DNA of 62,656 nt from an uncultured Acetatifactor sp. (GTDB lineage Bacteria; Bacillota; Clostridia; Lachnospirales; Lachnospiraceae): positions 1-62,656 of the forward strand of contig CALWSL010000017.1 of the NCBI GenBank assembly GCA_944384205.1, given 5' to 3'. The notes beneath the pieces are model-generated. The model ran no database searches. It was not told where the DNA came from and saw only the letters and a list, made by a program, of their open reading frames with translations. Position 1 is the stretch's first letter. Each line of letters starts with the position of its first letter. A program made the position numbers and the translations under genes. Below, piece after piece: positions 55,984 to 62,656 of the stretch.

Positions 55984-56417
55984 AGAAGGAAACAGGAGCG
56001 TATTTTACAGTGGAAGCGGCAATGATATTTCCCATGGTTTTGTTCACAATTGTACTGGTTATTTATTTGCAGTTTTTTCAATATAACAGGTGTCTGATGG
56101 AACAGGATATGGGGATTCTGTTATTGCGAGGCGCCGCTTTGCAGGCGGAAGATAATGAGGACAGAGTGCGTCAGCTGAAAGAACAGGCGTCAGGATTATA
56201 TTCTGAGAAATATATTGCATGGGATAATGGAGAAATCGTTTTAAAATTAGAAAAAGGTAAGATATCTGTGAAGAAAAGCGGTCAGTTACGTTTTCCGTTT
56301 AGCGGGGAAATTTTCGGGAGGAATCAGGTGTGGATGACGACGGCGGCGTATGAAAACCATATTATTTCGCCGGTTTCCTTTGTTCGCAGCTATCGAAAAC
56401 TATCAGGAGGAGAATAA
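55980..56417 (+). CDS. TadE/TadG-like pseudopilin, third pilin-like subunit
   Basis: This 145-residue protein begins MKKETGAYFTVEAAMIFPMVLFTIV, a basic leader followed by a TadE-type TVEAA segment. A cut after Ala at residue 7 would place Glu at +5. The outer domain is about 110 residues and beta-rich. It overlaps the gene before it by four bases and the next gene by one base, which shows tight coupling inside the operon. Confidence 0.82.
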   Translation: MKKETGAYFTVEAAMIFPMVLFTIVLVIYLQFFQYNRCLMEQDMGILLLRGAALQAEDNEDRVRQLKEQASGLYSEKYIAWDNGEIVLKLEKGKISVKKSGQLRFPFSGEIFGRNQVWMTTAAYENHIISPVSFVRSYRKLSGGE

Positions 56418-57592
56418 TGTTGCAGACAGAATTTGTAAGGAGTATGCAGTGTAATTATGAAAGAATTCTTTTGGACAAGAAGCCGGAGGAAAAGAGGTAT
56501 CAGTATTGCATTTTGAATCGCGGAGGGATAAAAGGACTGTTGTCCTGCAGCCTGCGGTATTTGAACGGTTTGGCGTATTTGTACTATGATATCACCTCTA
56601 AGCAGAGTATTATGCAGTTATATGGAAAACGCTGTATTACAAGGGAGTGGTTTAAAGATTTCCTATGGAGTCTGGGTCAGATACAGACCGAGCTTGGAAG
56701 GTTCCTTCTGGATGAACGAAATATCCTCTGGTATCCGGAACAGATATTTCAGGAGTTGGAAAGCAATGTCTTTTCGTTTCTGTATATTCCGTATTACGAG
56801 GGAGAAAGCAGTTTTCTCAAATTACTTGAATATCTCGTAGAACATATGGATTATGAGGATGAAGTGCTTGTGGAATGTGTCTACAAAATGTATGAACAGT
56901 ATGAGCAAAATGGTGATGTTTATTTGCAGTCACAGATTTTTAAGGATGCTAAAATTCTGGACATGGAAACAGATGCGGACAAAAAGCCTGTCACAGAAGC
57001 TGAAAAACAAACGGAAAGCAATTATCAGTCACAAGCAGATAGTCTGGGAATGCCAGATTCCGTGAAAATAGAGGAGGCTAAGCAGGGTATGTCTGAGAAT
57101 CCGGCAAGGAAAGGAATCCGCTATTTACTGGATGGAAGAAGGAGGAAGCAGAAAGATGCAAGAGAGAGCTACCAACAGAATATGCAGCTGGCTATGGAGG
57201 GCTATGCGGTGGCAGAAAAAGCTTTTTATGAGATAAAGGAAGAGATGGAGGATGAGGAATACGGGAAAACGGTCTACATAGAGGAGACAAAGAATCCGCA
57301 GGAAGAAAACGGAAAATTATACACGTTGGATGGGAGAATAGTAATGCAGTTGTCCCAGCAGACTTGTACCATTGGGAAAAAGAAGGATGAAGTGGATTTG
57401 GCGCTGGATGATTTTTCGGTAAGCAGAATTCATGCGAGAATCAGTAAAGAAGAAGGAAGTACTTATCTGGAAGATTTGAATTCTACAAACGGTACCTACA
57501 AGAACGGAATTCGACTACAGCCATATGAAAAGAAAAAGCTGGAACGGGGGGATGAAATTAAGATAGGGAAGGTGGAGTTAATGTATCGCTAA
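56417..57592 (+). CDS. DUF6382-FHA domain protein
   Basis: This 391-residue soluble protein has an N-terminal DUF6382-type domain (about 1-175), a variable charged linker of about 120 residues and a C-terminal FHA domain (about 310-391). The phosphothreonine-binding residues are present: IGKKKDEVDLAL, then SVSRIHARI (S-R-x-H) and DLNSTNGTYKNG (N-S-T-N-G-T-x-x-N-G). FHA domains bind phosphothreonine, so a Ser/Thr kinase partner is expected, although none is in the window. It is coupled by one base to the pseudopilin gene. It probably links kinase signalling to pilus activity. Confidence 0.82.
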   Translation: MLQTEFVRSMQCNYERILLDKKPEEKRYQYCILNRGGIKGLLSCSLRYLNGLAYLYYDITSKQSIMQLYGKRCITREWFKDFLWSLGQIQTELGRFLLDERNILWYPEQIFQELESNVFSFLYIPYYEGESSFLKLLEYLVEHMDYEDEVLVECVYKMYEQYEQNGDVYLQSQIFKDAKILDMETDADKKPVTEAEKQTESNYQSQADSLGMPDSVKIEEAKQGMSENPARKGIRYLLDGRRRKQKDARESYQQNMQLAMEGYAVAEKAFYEIKEEMEDEEYGKTVYIEETKNPQEENGKLYTLDGRIVMQLSQQTCTIGKKKDEVDLALDDFSVSRIHARISKEEGSTYLEDLNSTNGTYKNGIRLQPYEKKKLERGDEIKIGKVELMYR

Positions 57593-57684
57593 GCGTACTG
57601 TTGTAAAAGCTTGCAGGTTGACGTGATGGGGCAAAGAGTGTTACTCTTTTACTGAGGATTTTGCAGGATGGAGAGGATGAAATA

Positions 57685-58296
57685 TTGCAGAAGTGGAAGG
57701 ATGTACCATTTGTCAGCGTTGTATTGGTTGCCATTAATGTAATTGTTTTTATTATATGTACTTTTACCGGTGATTTGTTATATAATATGGGAGAAATGGG
57801 AATACAGAATGTTATTTTGCAAAGGGAATATGGGAGAATTCTTTGGGCAATGTTTTTACATGGCGGTATCAACCATATTTTTAATAATATGGTGATTCTC
57901 TTTTTTCTGGGTGCAATGATAGAAAAAGAAATCGGACACATCCGATATGCGGTTTTTTATTTCCTTTCCGGAATCGGCGGAAATATGGTTTCGTTAATCG
58001 CCAAGGTTCTGACACGGGATATGGCGTGTTCTATCGGTGCCAGCGGTGCCGTGTTTGGACTGGATGGTGTTCTGCTTGCCATGGTGTTGTTTTCGGGACG
58101 CAGGATGGAAAATGTAACCCCAATGAGGGTGTTATTGATGATTGTGTATTCTCTGTATAGCGGATTTACAGGACAAAATATTGATAATGCGGCTCATGTG
58201 GGCGGCTTGCTGATAGGATTTTTTCTGGGATGTATTATGTGTATCTTTGACAAATTAAAATACAAAATTAACAGGAAACGAGAGGTGCAGCATTGA
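57685..58296 (+). CDS. Rhomboid family intramembrane serine protease
   Basis: This 203-residue protein has six membrane segments and the rhomboid catalytic pair: Ser in GASGAVFGL near residue 117 and His in AHVGG near 171. The conserved HGGINHIFNNM near 60 lies in the second segment. I chose the TTG at 57685 because GGAGAGG precedes it by eight bases; the frame is open to a TTG at 57661 as well. It lies 92 bases after the FHA gene, with a small hairpin (about 57634-57651) between. It may process a Tad or surface protein. Confidence 0.85.
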   Translation: MQKWKDVPFVSVVLVAINVIVFIICTFTGDLLYNMGEMGIQNVILQREYGRILWAMFLHGGINHIFNNMVILFFLGAMIEKEIGHIRYAVFYFLSGIGGNMVSLIAKVLTRDMACSIGASGAVFGLDGVLLAMVLFSGRRMENVTPMRVLLMIVYSLYSGFTGQNIDNAAHVGGLLIGFFLGCIMCIFDKLKYKINRKREVQH

Positions 58297-59294
58297 ATAT
58301 TAATATCTATTACGGCGGCAGGGGGATTATTGACGACCCTACAAATTATGTGATAAATAAAATGCAGGAAGTACTGGAGGAATTGCGCGTAAATGTAATG
58401 CGCTATAACCTGTATGAATATAAGAATACCATTCCCACGCTTCCACAGACATTGAAAGAAGCAGACGGTATTATTCTGGCTACAACGGTGGAGTGGTATG
58501 GTATTGGCGGATATATGCAGCAGTTTTTAGATGCCTGCTGGCTGTTTGGCGATAAGGAAAAAATAGCTCAAATTTATATGTGTCCCATTGTTATGTCAAC
58601 TACTTATGGCGAACGGGAGGCAAAATTAAATCTGACAACTGCTTGGGAAATTCTAGGAGGACTTCCCTGTACAGGTTTGTGCGGTTATATTGAGAATACG
58701 GTTACTTTGGAAATGAATGAGAAATATGCCCTGATTATTGAGAAGAAGGCGGAAAATATGTACCGCACCATTAACCAGCATATGTCAAGTTTTCCTGCCA
58801 GCAATCAGGCAGTAAGGCAAAAGGTTTCCATACCCCAAAGCATCGATTTAACGCCGCAGGAGACGGAACAGCTTTCTCAGTATGCAGCGGACGATAATTA
58901 TGTACAGCGTCAGAAGGAGGATATTCAGGAGCTTGCAGGTTTATTCCGTGATATGCTGAATAATGAAGGCGCGGACAGTGAGGAGGAATATCTGGTAAAA
59001 TTCCGTCAGGCGTTTAAGCCACAGCCGGGATTTAAAGCGATTTATTCGTTTAATATAGAAGAAAAAAAGAAAAATTTAATTATTGACGTCAGGGGAAGCA
59101 GACTGGAATGCAGTTACGGCGTTGCAGAACAACCGGACGCGGAGATGCAGATTAACCGTTCTGCGATGGAGGATATTGTGAATGGCAGAATGACATTCCA
59201 AAGGGCGTTTATGTCGGGAGCAATGAAAATGAAAGGGGATTTCAAAATCCTCAGAATGTTAGAACAGTTATTCCCGTTTGAGGAATTGCGATAA
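58293..59294 (+). CDS. Flavodoxin-like/SCP2 sterol-carrier fusion protein
   Basis: This 333-residue protein has an N-terminal NADPH-dependent FMN-reductase or flavodoxin-like domain (about 1-165; IYYGGRG..., then ADGIILATTVEWYGIGGYMQQFLD). The C-terminal 110 residues form an SCP2-like lipid-binding domain ending FMSGAMKMKGDFKILRMLEQLF. The TTG start overlaps the rhomboid stop by four bases and follows GAGAGGTG. The combination suggests a flavin-using enzyme with a lipid or quinone ligand. This is inference. Confidence 0.75.
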   Translation: MNINIYYGGRGIIDDPTNYVINKMQEVLEELRVNVMRYNLYEYKNTIPTLPQTLKEADGIILATTVEWYGIGGYMQQFLDACWLFGDKEKIAQIYMCPIVMSTTYGEREAKLNLTTAWEILGGLPCTGLCGYIENTVTLEMNEKYALIIEKKAENMYRTINQHMSSFPASNQAVRQKVSIPQSIDLTPQETEQLSQYAADDNYVQRQKEDIQELAGLFRDMLNNEGADSEEEYLVKFRQAFKPQPGFKAIYSFNIEEKKKNLIIDVRGSRLECSYGVAEQPDAEMQINRSAMEDIVNGRMTFQRAFMSGAMKMKGDFKILRMLEQLFPFEELR

Positions 59295-59330
59295 ATTGCA
59301 TTGTAGAATAAAGATAGCGAGGATAATAGC

Positions 59331-59741
59331 ATGAAAAAGGATGACTGTATTTTTTGTAAAATAGCAAATGGCGAAATTTCGTCAAAGGCATTATATGAGG
59401 ATGAAGATTTCCGTGTGATTCTTGATTTGGGACCGGCGACAAAGGGGCACGCCCTGATTCTGCCCAAGGAACATGCGGCAAATCTCTATGAACTGCCGGA
59501 TGAACTGGCAGCTAAGACGTTGGTGCTCGCCAAGAAGATGGCGACCATAATGACTGAAAAGCTGCAATGTGATGGTTTTAATCTGGTACAGAACAATGGT
59601 GAAGCAGCAGGGCAGACGGTACAGCATTTTCATATGCACTTAATTCCCAGATATGAAAATGACGGTCAGAAGATTAACTGGATACCGGGAGAACCGTCAC
59701 AGGAAGAATTGGAAGAAATTAAAAAACAGATTACGGAGTAG
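59331..59741 (+). CDS. HIT family protein
   Basis: This 136-residue protein has the histidine triad QHFHMHLIPR near residues 100-109 and an N-terminal zinc-type pair CIFCKIA near 5-11. HIT proteins hydrolyse nucleoside phosphoramidates or dinucleotides. The length is typical of the Hint branch. It lies 36 bases after the SCP2 fusion gene and 8 bases before the fumarase subunit gene. Confidence 0.93.
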   Translation: MKKDDCIFCKIANGEISSKALYEDEDFRVILDLGPATKGHALILPKEHAANLYELPDELAAKTLVLAKKMATIMTEKLQCDGFNLVQNNGEAAGQTVQHFHMHLIPRYENDGQKINWIPGEPSQEELEEIKKQITE

Positions 59742-59749
59742 GGATACGG

Positions 59750-60592
59750 ATGAGAACAATTAACGTAAATGATGTGACGCAGAATATCAAAGAAATGTGT
59801 ATCGAAGCCAATCATTTCCTTTCAGATGACATGAAATGTGCAATGGATAAAGCGGTAAAGGAGGAAAAATCCCCGTTGGGGAGACAGATTCTGGAACAGC
59901 TTGAGGAAAATTTGCAGATAGCGGGAGAAGATATGATTCCCATATGTCAGGATACGGGAATGGCTGTTGTTTTTATGGAAATCGGGCAGGATGTTCATTT
60001 TGAAGGAGGCATTCTAGAGGATGCAATTAACGAAGGTGTCCGTGAGGGATATACAGAGGGATATCTGCGCAAATCAGTGGTAAAAGACCCCATTTTCCGT
60101 GAAAATACCAAGGATAACACACCTGCTGTTATTCATTATGAAATGGTTCCTGGTGAACAGGTGAAGATTACTGTTGCACCCAAGGGCTTTGGAAGCGAAA
60201 ATATGAGCCGTGTCTTTATGCTGAAGCCTGCGGATGGAATAGAAGGGGTAAAGAATGCAATTCTGACAGCAGTAAAGGATGCGGGACCGAATGCCTGTCC
60301 GCCTATGGTAGTAGGCGTAGGGATTGGAGGAACTTTTGAAAAATGTGCCCTTATGGCAAAAAAGGCGCTTACCAGACCGGTGAATGAACATTCAGAGATT
60401 CCCTATGTGAAGGAAATGGAAGAAGAATTGCTGCAAAAGATAAATAGTTCCGGTATCGGACCCGGTGGATTAGGAGGAAGTACAACTGCGCTGGCAGTTA
60501 ATATCAATACCTATCCAACCCATATTGCGGGACTTCCTGTGGCAATTAATATTTGCTGTCATGTGAACCGGCATGCGGTAAGAGTTTTGTAA
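59750..60592 (+). CDS. Fumarate hydratase class I, alpha subunit (TtdA/FumA N-terminal type)
   Basis: This 280-residue subunit carries the [4Fe-4S] cysteines of class I fumarases: PICQDTGMAV near residue 63, FEKC near 185 (with CPPMVVGVGIG before it) and NICCHVNRH near 266-275. It interconverts fumarate and malate with the beta subunit. The beta gene lies just downstream. Two-subunit class I fumarase, or the closely related tartrate dehydratase, is common in anaerobes; the substrate is taken as fumarate from the general pattern. Confidence 0.92.
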   Translation: MRTINVNDVTQNIKEMCIEANHFLSDDMKCAMDKAVKEEKSPLGRQILEQLEENLQIAGEDMIPICQDTGMAVVFMEIGQDVHFEGGILEDAINEGVREGYTEGYLRKSVVKDPIFRENTKDNTPAVIHYEMVPGEQVKITVAPKGFGSENMSRVFMLKPADGIEGVKNAILTAVKDAGPNACPPMVVGVGIGGTFEKCALMAKKALTRPVNEHSEIPYVKEMEEELLQKINSSGIGPGGLGGSTTALAVNINTYPTHIAGLPVAINICCHVNRHAVRVL

Positions 60593-60636
60593 TGATATCG
60601 GAAGAACGGAAAATACGGAAAGGCTTGGTTATAAGA

Positions 60637-61185
60637 ATGAATAAATATATTACGGTACCGCTGAGTGATGAGGATGCAAGTTCTCTTCGTGCAGGCGATT
60701 ATGTATATCTGACAGGGACAATTTATACAGCAAGAGATGCAGCACACAAGAGGATGTATGAAGCGCTTGCTGAAGGTAAGGCGCTTCCTATGGATATGCG
60801 TAACAACGTTATTTACTATATGGGACCTTCTCCGGCAAGGGAGGGCAGAGCTATCGGTTCGGCAGGACCTACTACCGCAAGTCGAATGGATAAGTATGCT
60901 CCGTCCCTGTTAGATCTTGGTTTAAAAGGAATGATTGGAAAGGGAAAACGTTCAGAGGAAGTAAAGGATGCCATTGTACGAAATGGCGCGGTGTATTTTG
61001 CGGCTGTCGGTGGTGCGGGAGCATTGCTTTCCCGTTCTATTACCGCATCAGAGGTAATTGCCTATGATGACCTCGGTACCGAAGCAATCAGAAAATTAAC
61101 CGTAAAAGATTTCCCTGTTATTGTAGTTATTGATGCAGAAGGAAATAATTTATACGAGACTGCTATTGAGGAATATAGTAAATGA
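60637..61185 (+). CDS. Fumarate hydratase class I, beta subunit
   Basis: This 182-residue subunit has the swivelling beta-domain of class I fumarases: GTIYTARDAAHKRM near residues 30-43, IYYMGPSPA near 63-71, GSAGPTTASRMDKY near 78-91 and GMIGKGKRS near 99-107. The usual start is MNKYIT at 60637. An ATG at 60592, coupled to the alpha stop (TAATG), would add 15 residues, but it has no clear ribosome binding site. It overlaps plsC by four bases. Confidence 0.92.
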   Translation: MNKYITVPLSDEDASSLRAGDYVYLTGTIYTARDAAHKRMYEALAEGKALPMDMRNNVIYYMGPSPAREGRAIGSAGPTTASRMDKYAPSLLDLGLKGMIGKGKRSEEVKDAIVRNGAVYFAAVGGAGALLSRSITASEVIAYDDLGTEAIRKLTVKDFPVIVVIDAEGNNLYETAIEEYSK

Positions 61186-61904
61186 GAAGAATTGTTTTAA
61201 TGGTACTTCGGCTTTTTTTTAAGGTTCCGTATTATTTTTACTGCATTTTGCGATGCGGCAAAAGAGATGATATCAGTCTTGAAGAATCCTATGCTGTAGT
61301 AAAGAAAGTGACAAAGGCGGCTAATAAAGCAGGAAGAGTGAAGATTGAGTCTTATGGATTGGAAAATATTCCAAAGGAAAATGGTTTTATCTTTTTCCCG
61401 AACCATCAGGGATTGTTTGACGTTTTGGTTTTTTTGGAGTCCTGTCCGGTTCCTTTCTCCTTTGTTATTAAGAAAGAAGCAAGTAATATTATTTTGCTGA
61501 AGCAGGTTATCGCAGCGTTAAAATCAATCTCGATTGACCGCGAGGATATCAGACAGTCTCTGCAGGTAATTAATCAGGTGGCGGAGGAAGTAAAGAAGGG
61601 AAGGAATTTTCTTATTTTTGCGGAGGGTACGAGAAGTAAAATGGGTAATAAATTACTGCCTTTTAAAGGCGGTACGTTTAAAAGCGCAGTGAAAGCCAAA
61701 TGTCCCATTGTACCATGTGCTCTGATAGATTCTTACAAACCTTTTGATGAAAAATCCATCGCACCGGTTACCGTGAAGCTGATTTATCTGGAACCTATCT
61801 ATTATGATGAGTACGCTTCCATGAAAACGACTGACATCGCAGAGCTTGTAAAGCAGAGAATTGAAACTGCAATACAAGAATACGGAAATAAGGAAACAGC
61901 TTAA
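61182..61904 (+). CDS. plsC: 1-acyl-sn-glycerol-3-phosphate acyltransferase
   Basis: This 240-residue membrane-bound enzyme adds the second acyl chain to make phosphatidic acid. It has an N-terminal hydrophobic segment, the NHxxxxD motif (FPNHQGLFDV near residues 71-80) and the FAEGTRS motif near 146-152. It overlaps the fumarase beta gene by four bases, so they share an operon. A terminator follows at 61928. Confidence 0.92.
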   Translation: MRRIVLMVLRLFFKVPYYFYCILRCGKRDDISLEESYAVVKKVTKAANKAGRVKIESYGLENIPKENGFIFFPNHQGLFDVLVFLESCPVPFSFVIKKEASNIILLKQVIAALKSISIDREDIRQSLQVINQVAEEVKKGRNFLIFAEGTRSKMGNKLLPFKGGTFKSAVKAKCPIVPCALIDSYKPFDEKSIAPVTVKLIYLEPIYYDEYASMKTTDIAELVKQRIETAIQEYGNKETA

Positions 61905-61927
61905 TCCTTCCATTCATAAGTTGAGTG

Positions 61928-61951
61928 AATATACTATTTTTGGTATATTTT
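61928..61951 (+). terminator. Terminator after plsC
   Basis: AATATAC (61928-61934) pairs with GTATATT (61943-61949) around an 8-base loop and is followed by T. Confidence 0.55.
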
Positions 61952-62051
61952 GCAGCAGGCTTATTTCATGTCGGGTATCCGCCCTATGGAAATAATGGTT
62001 CTCCCTTTGTGAGCATACTCTCGCGAGCAACTTGCACAATTATTCCCGTAT

Positions 62052-62235
62052 GGCTGAAATGTTACAAAATAATAACAGTTCAGCCCGCGCCATTCGCAAA
62101 GCCGCGTCAGAGGCGCTTTTCCGCTGCTATGCAGCTCCCTTTGCTCATTATCAGGCGCTCGGTTCACAAGCTGCACAACAAGCAACTTCATGCAAGCATG
62201 ATTTGCTTGTCATACAGCTTGTGGCTGAACTGTTA
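62052..62235. repeat. Palindromic intergenic repeat cluster
   Basis: The 13-mer GGCTGAANTGTTA occurs three times: forward at 62052-62064, inverted at 62073-62085 and forward at 62223-62235. Between the last two lies a long imperfect hairpin whose outer arms are CACAAGCTG and CAGCTTGTG (about 62165-62222) and whose inner arms are AAGCAA and TTGCTT. No ORF with a ribosome binding site lies here. It resembles a REP- or MITE-like element. Confidence 0.7.
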
Positions 62236-62265
62236 CACAAAATAAATAAAAAGATAAAAAAGCAA

Positions 62266-62294
62266 TTGACAAACTATGTGGGCTTATGTATAAT
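62266..62294 (+). promoter_or_regulatory. Promoter for the tRNA-Ser gene
   Basis: TTGACA (62266-62271), 17 bases, TATAAT (62289-62294): a full consensus promoter 60 bases before the tRNA. Confidence 0.85.
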
Positions 62295-62355
62295 AACTTT
62301 TGCGTCACGAAATGGCGCATCAATATCATATTGGTAGAGACGTGGTTCAGATTAT

Positions 62356-62443
62356 GGAGAAATACTCAAGAGGCTGAAGAGGCGCCCCTGCTAAGGGTGT
62401 AGGTCGTTTACGCGGCGCGAGGGTTCAAATCCCTCTTTCTCCG
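62356..62443 (+). tRNA. tRNA-Ser (anticodon GCU)
   Basis: The 88-base sequence folds as a class II tRNA. The acceptor GGAGAAA pairs with TTTCTCC, followed by discriminator G. The anticodon stem CGCCC/GGGTG encloses CTGCTAA with anticodon GCU. A long variable arm and the T arm GAGGG-TTCAAAT-CCCTC follow. The 3' CCA is not encoded. The intact arms make it a functional gene, reading AGC/AGU codons. Confidence 0.95.
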
Positions 62444-62466
62444 TTTTACTACCAATAGGAGTAAAA

Positions 62467-62500
62467 GAAAATCTTGATTTGTAGAGATTTCTTTTTTTGC
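62467..62500 (+). terminator. Weak terminator after tRNA-Ser
   Basis: AAGAAAATCT pairs imperfectly with AGATTTCTT, followed by a run of T. Confidence 0.4.
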
Positions 62501-62561
62501 GCTTTTTCCTCCTGTTTGAAAAAGTCTCGTAAAAGCCATGAAAAATAACTGTAAAAAGTTG

Positions 62562-62591
62562 TTGACAAATGGGAAAAAGATATGATATTAT
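62562..62591 (+). promoter_or_regulatory. First of two tandem strong promoters at the window end
   Basis: TTGACA (62562-62567), 18 bases, TATTAT (62586-62591). The preceding AAAAAGTTG is repeated before a second TTGACA at 62648, 86 bases downstream. Tandem promoters of this form commonly precede rRNA operons. Confidence 0.6.
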
Positions 62592-62647
62592 AAAAATCCA
62601 CCGCGAAAAAGCAAAATTTTCGCTGGGGAAATAATTGAAAAAAGTTG

Positions 62648-62653
62648 TTGACA
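62648..62653 (+). promoter_or_regulatory. -35 element of the second tandem promoter
   Basis: TTGACA after AAAAAAGTTG, the same context as the first promoter. Its -10 lies beyond the window end. Confidence 0.5.
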
Positions 62654-62656
62654 GAC

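Noticed and set aside
1-62656. CRISPR array, prophage or insertion sequence
   Set aside because: No regularly spaced repeats, transposase or phage structural genes are visible anywhere in the window.

Overview
The window reads as ordinary chromosome of a Gram-positive, moderate-GC gut Clostridium relative, most likely a motile Lachnospiraceae (Bacillota, Clostridia). The signs are a type-3 (eukaryote/archaeon-like) ProS behind a T-box leader, bofA and DUF2508 of the recR-yaaL-bofA type, a Lachnospiraceae-type flagellin with its own FliS, a Clostridia-type Tad locus without outer-membrane parts, many TTG starts with strong Shine-Dalgarno sites, and TTGACA/TATAAT promoters. I see no prophage, insertion sequence or CRISPR array.

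Layout. 0.4-3.4 kb: aldose epimerase and two overlapping GT-C-like polytopic proteins. 3.4-6.3 kb: Pro T-box, proS and a DEDDh exonuclease. 6.3-10 kb: a D-Ala-D-Ala carboxypeptidase with an unusual basic tail, trmB, a thioredoxin with a CNPC site, and a YitT protein. 9.9-12.1 kb: an unassigned leader RNA with a terminator, a tiny ORF and a two-gene ABC transporter. 12.1-17.9 kb: pyrG (with a promoter-proximal attenuator), a DUF1846 protein and ftsH. 17.9-32.6 kb: an accessory and regulatory stretch with two Rpn/PD-(D/E)XK-type proteins, a methyltransferase, a GNAT protein, a two-component system, a DUF2975-XRE-DUF4173 group behind paired operators, an SH3 surface protein, a TetR pair, a DUF3892 protein, a MATE pump and an ABC-F protein. 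32.8-37.6 kb: a lipoprotein, an MBOAT acyltransferase and a DHHW protein that together look like a surface-glycan O-acylation unit, then a HAD hydrolase and rsmA. 37.8-42.3 kb: a large acidic protein with a degenerate AAA-like end, and glgB.

42.3-58.3 kb is the most distinctive part. A DUF6240/FliK-like protein, flagellin and FliS form one operon behind a sigma-D-like promoter that overlaps the glgB terminator. After a DUF2508/bofA interlude comes a complete monoderm Tad (type IVb/IVc pilus) operon: prepilin peptidase, TadZ, TadA, TadB, a TadC with a large extracytoplasmic Ig-like insertion, a 58-residue Flp pilin, a DUF5702 pseudopilin, a TadE with a duplicated Cys/His tail, a second peptidase with an altered active site, a third pseudopilin, a DUF6382-FHA protein and a rhomboid protease. 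58.3-61.9 kb holds a flavodoxin-SCP2 fusion, a HIT protein, two-subunit class I fumarase and plsC. The end holds a palindromic repeat cluster, tRNA-Ser(GCU) and tandem promoters of the kind that precede rRNA operons.

Product names come from motif recognition by eye. No alignments, searches or folding calculations were run. Positions of motifs inside genes are approximate.
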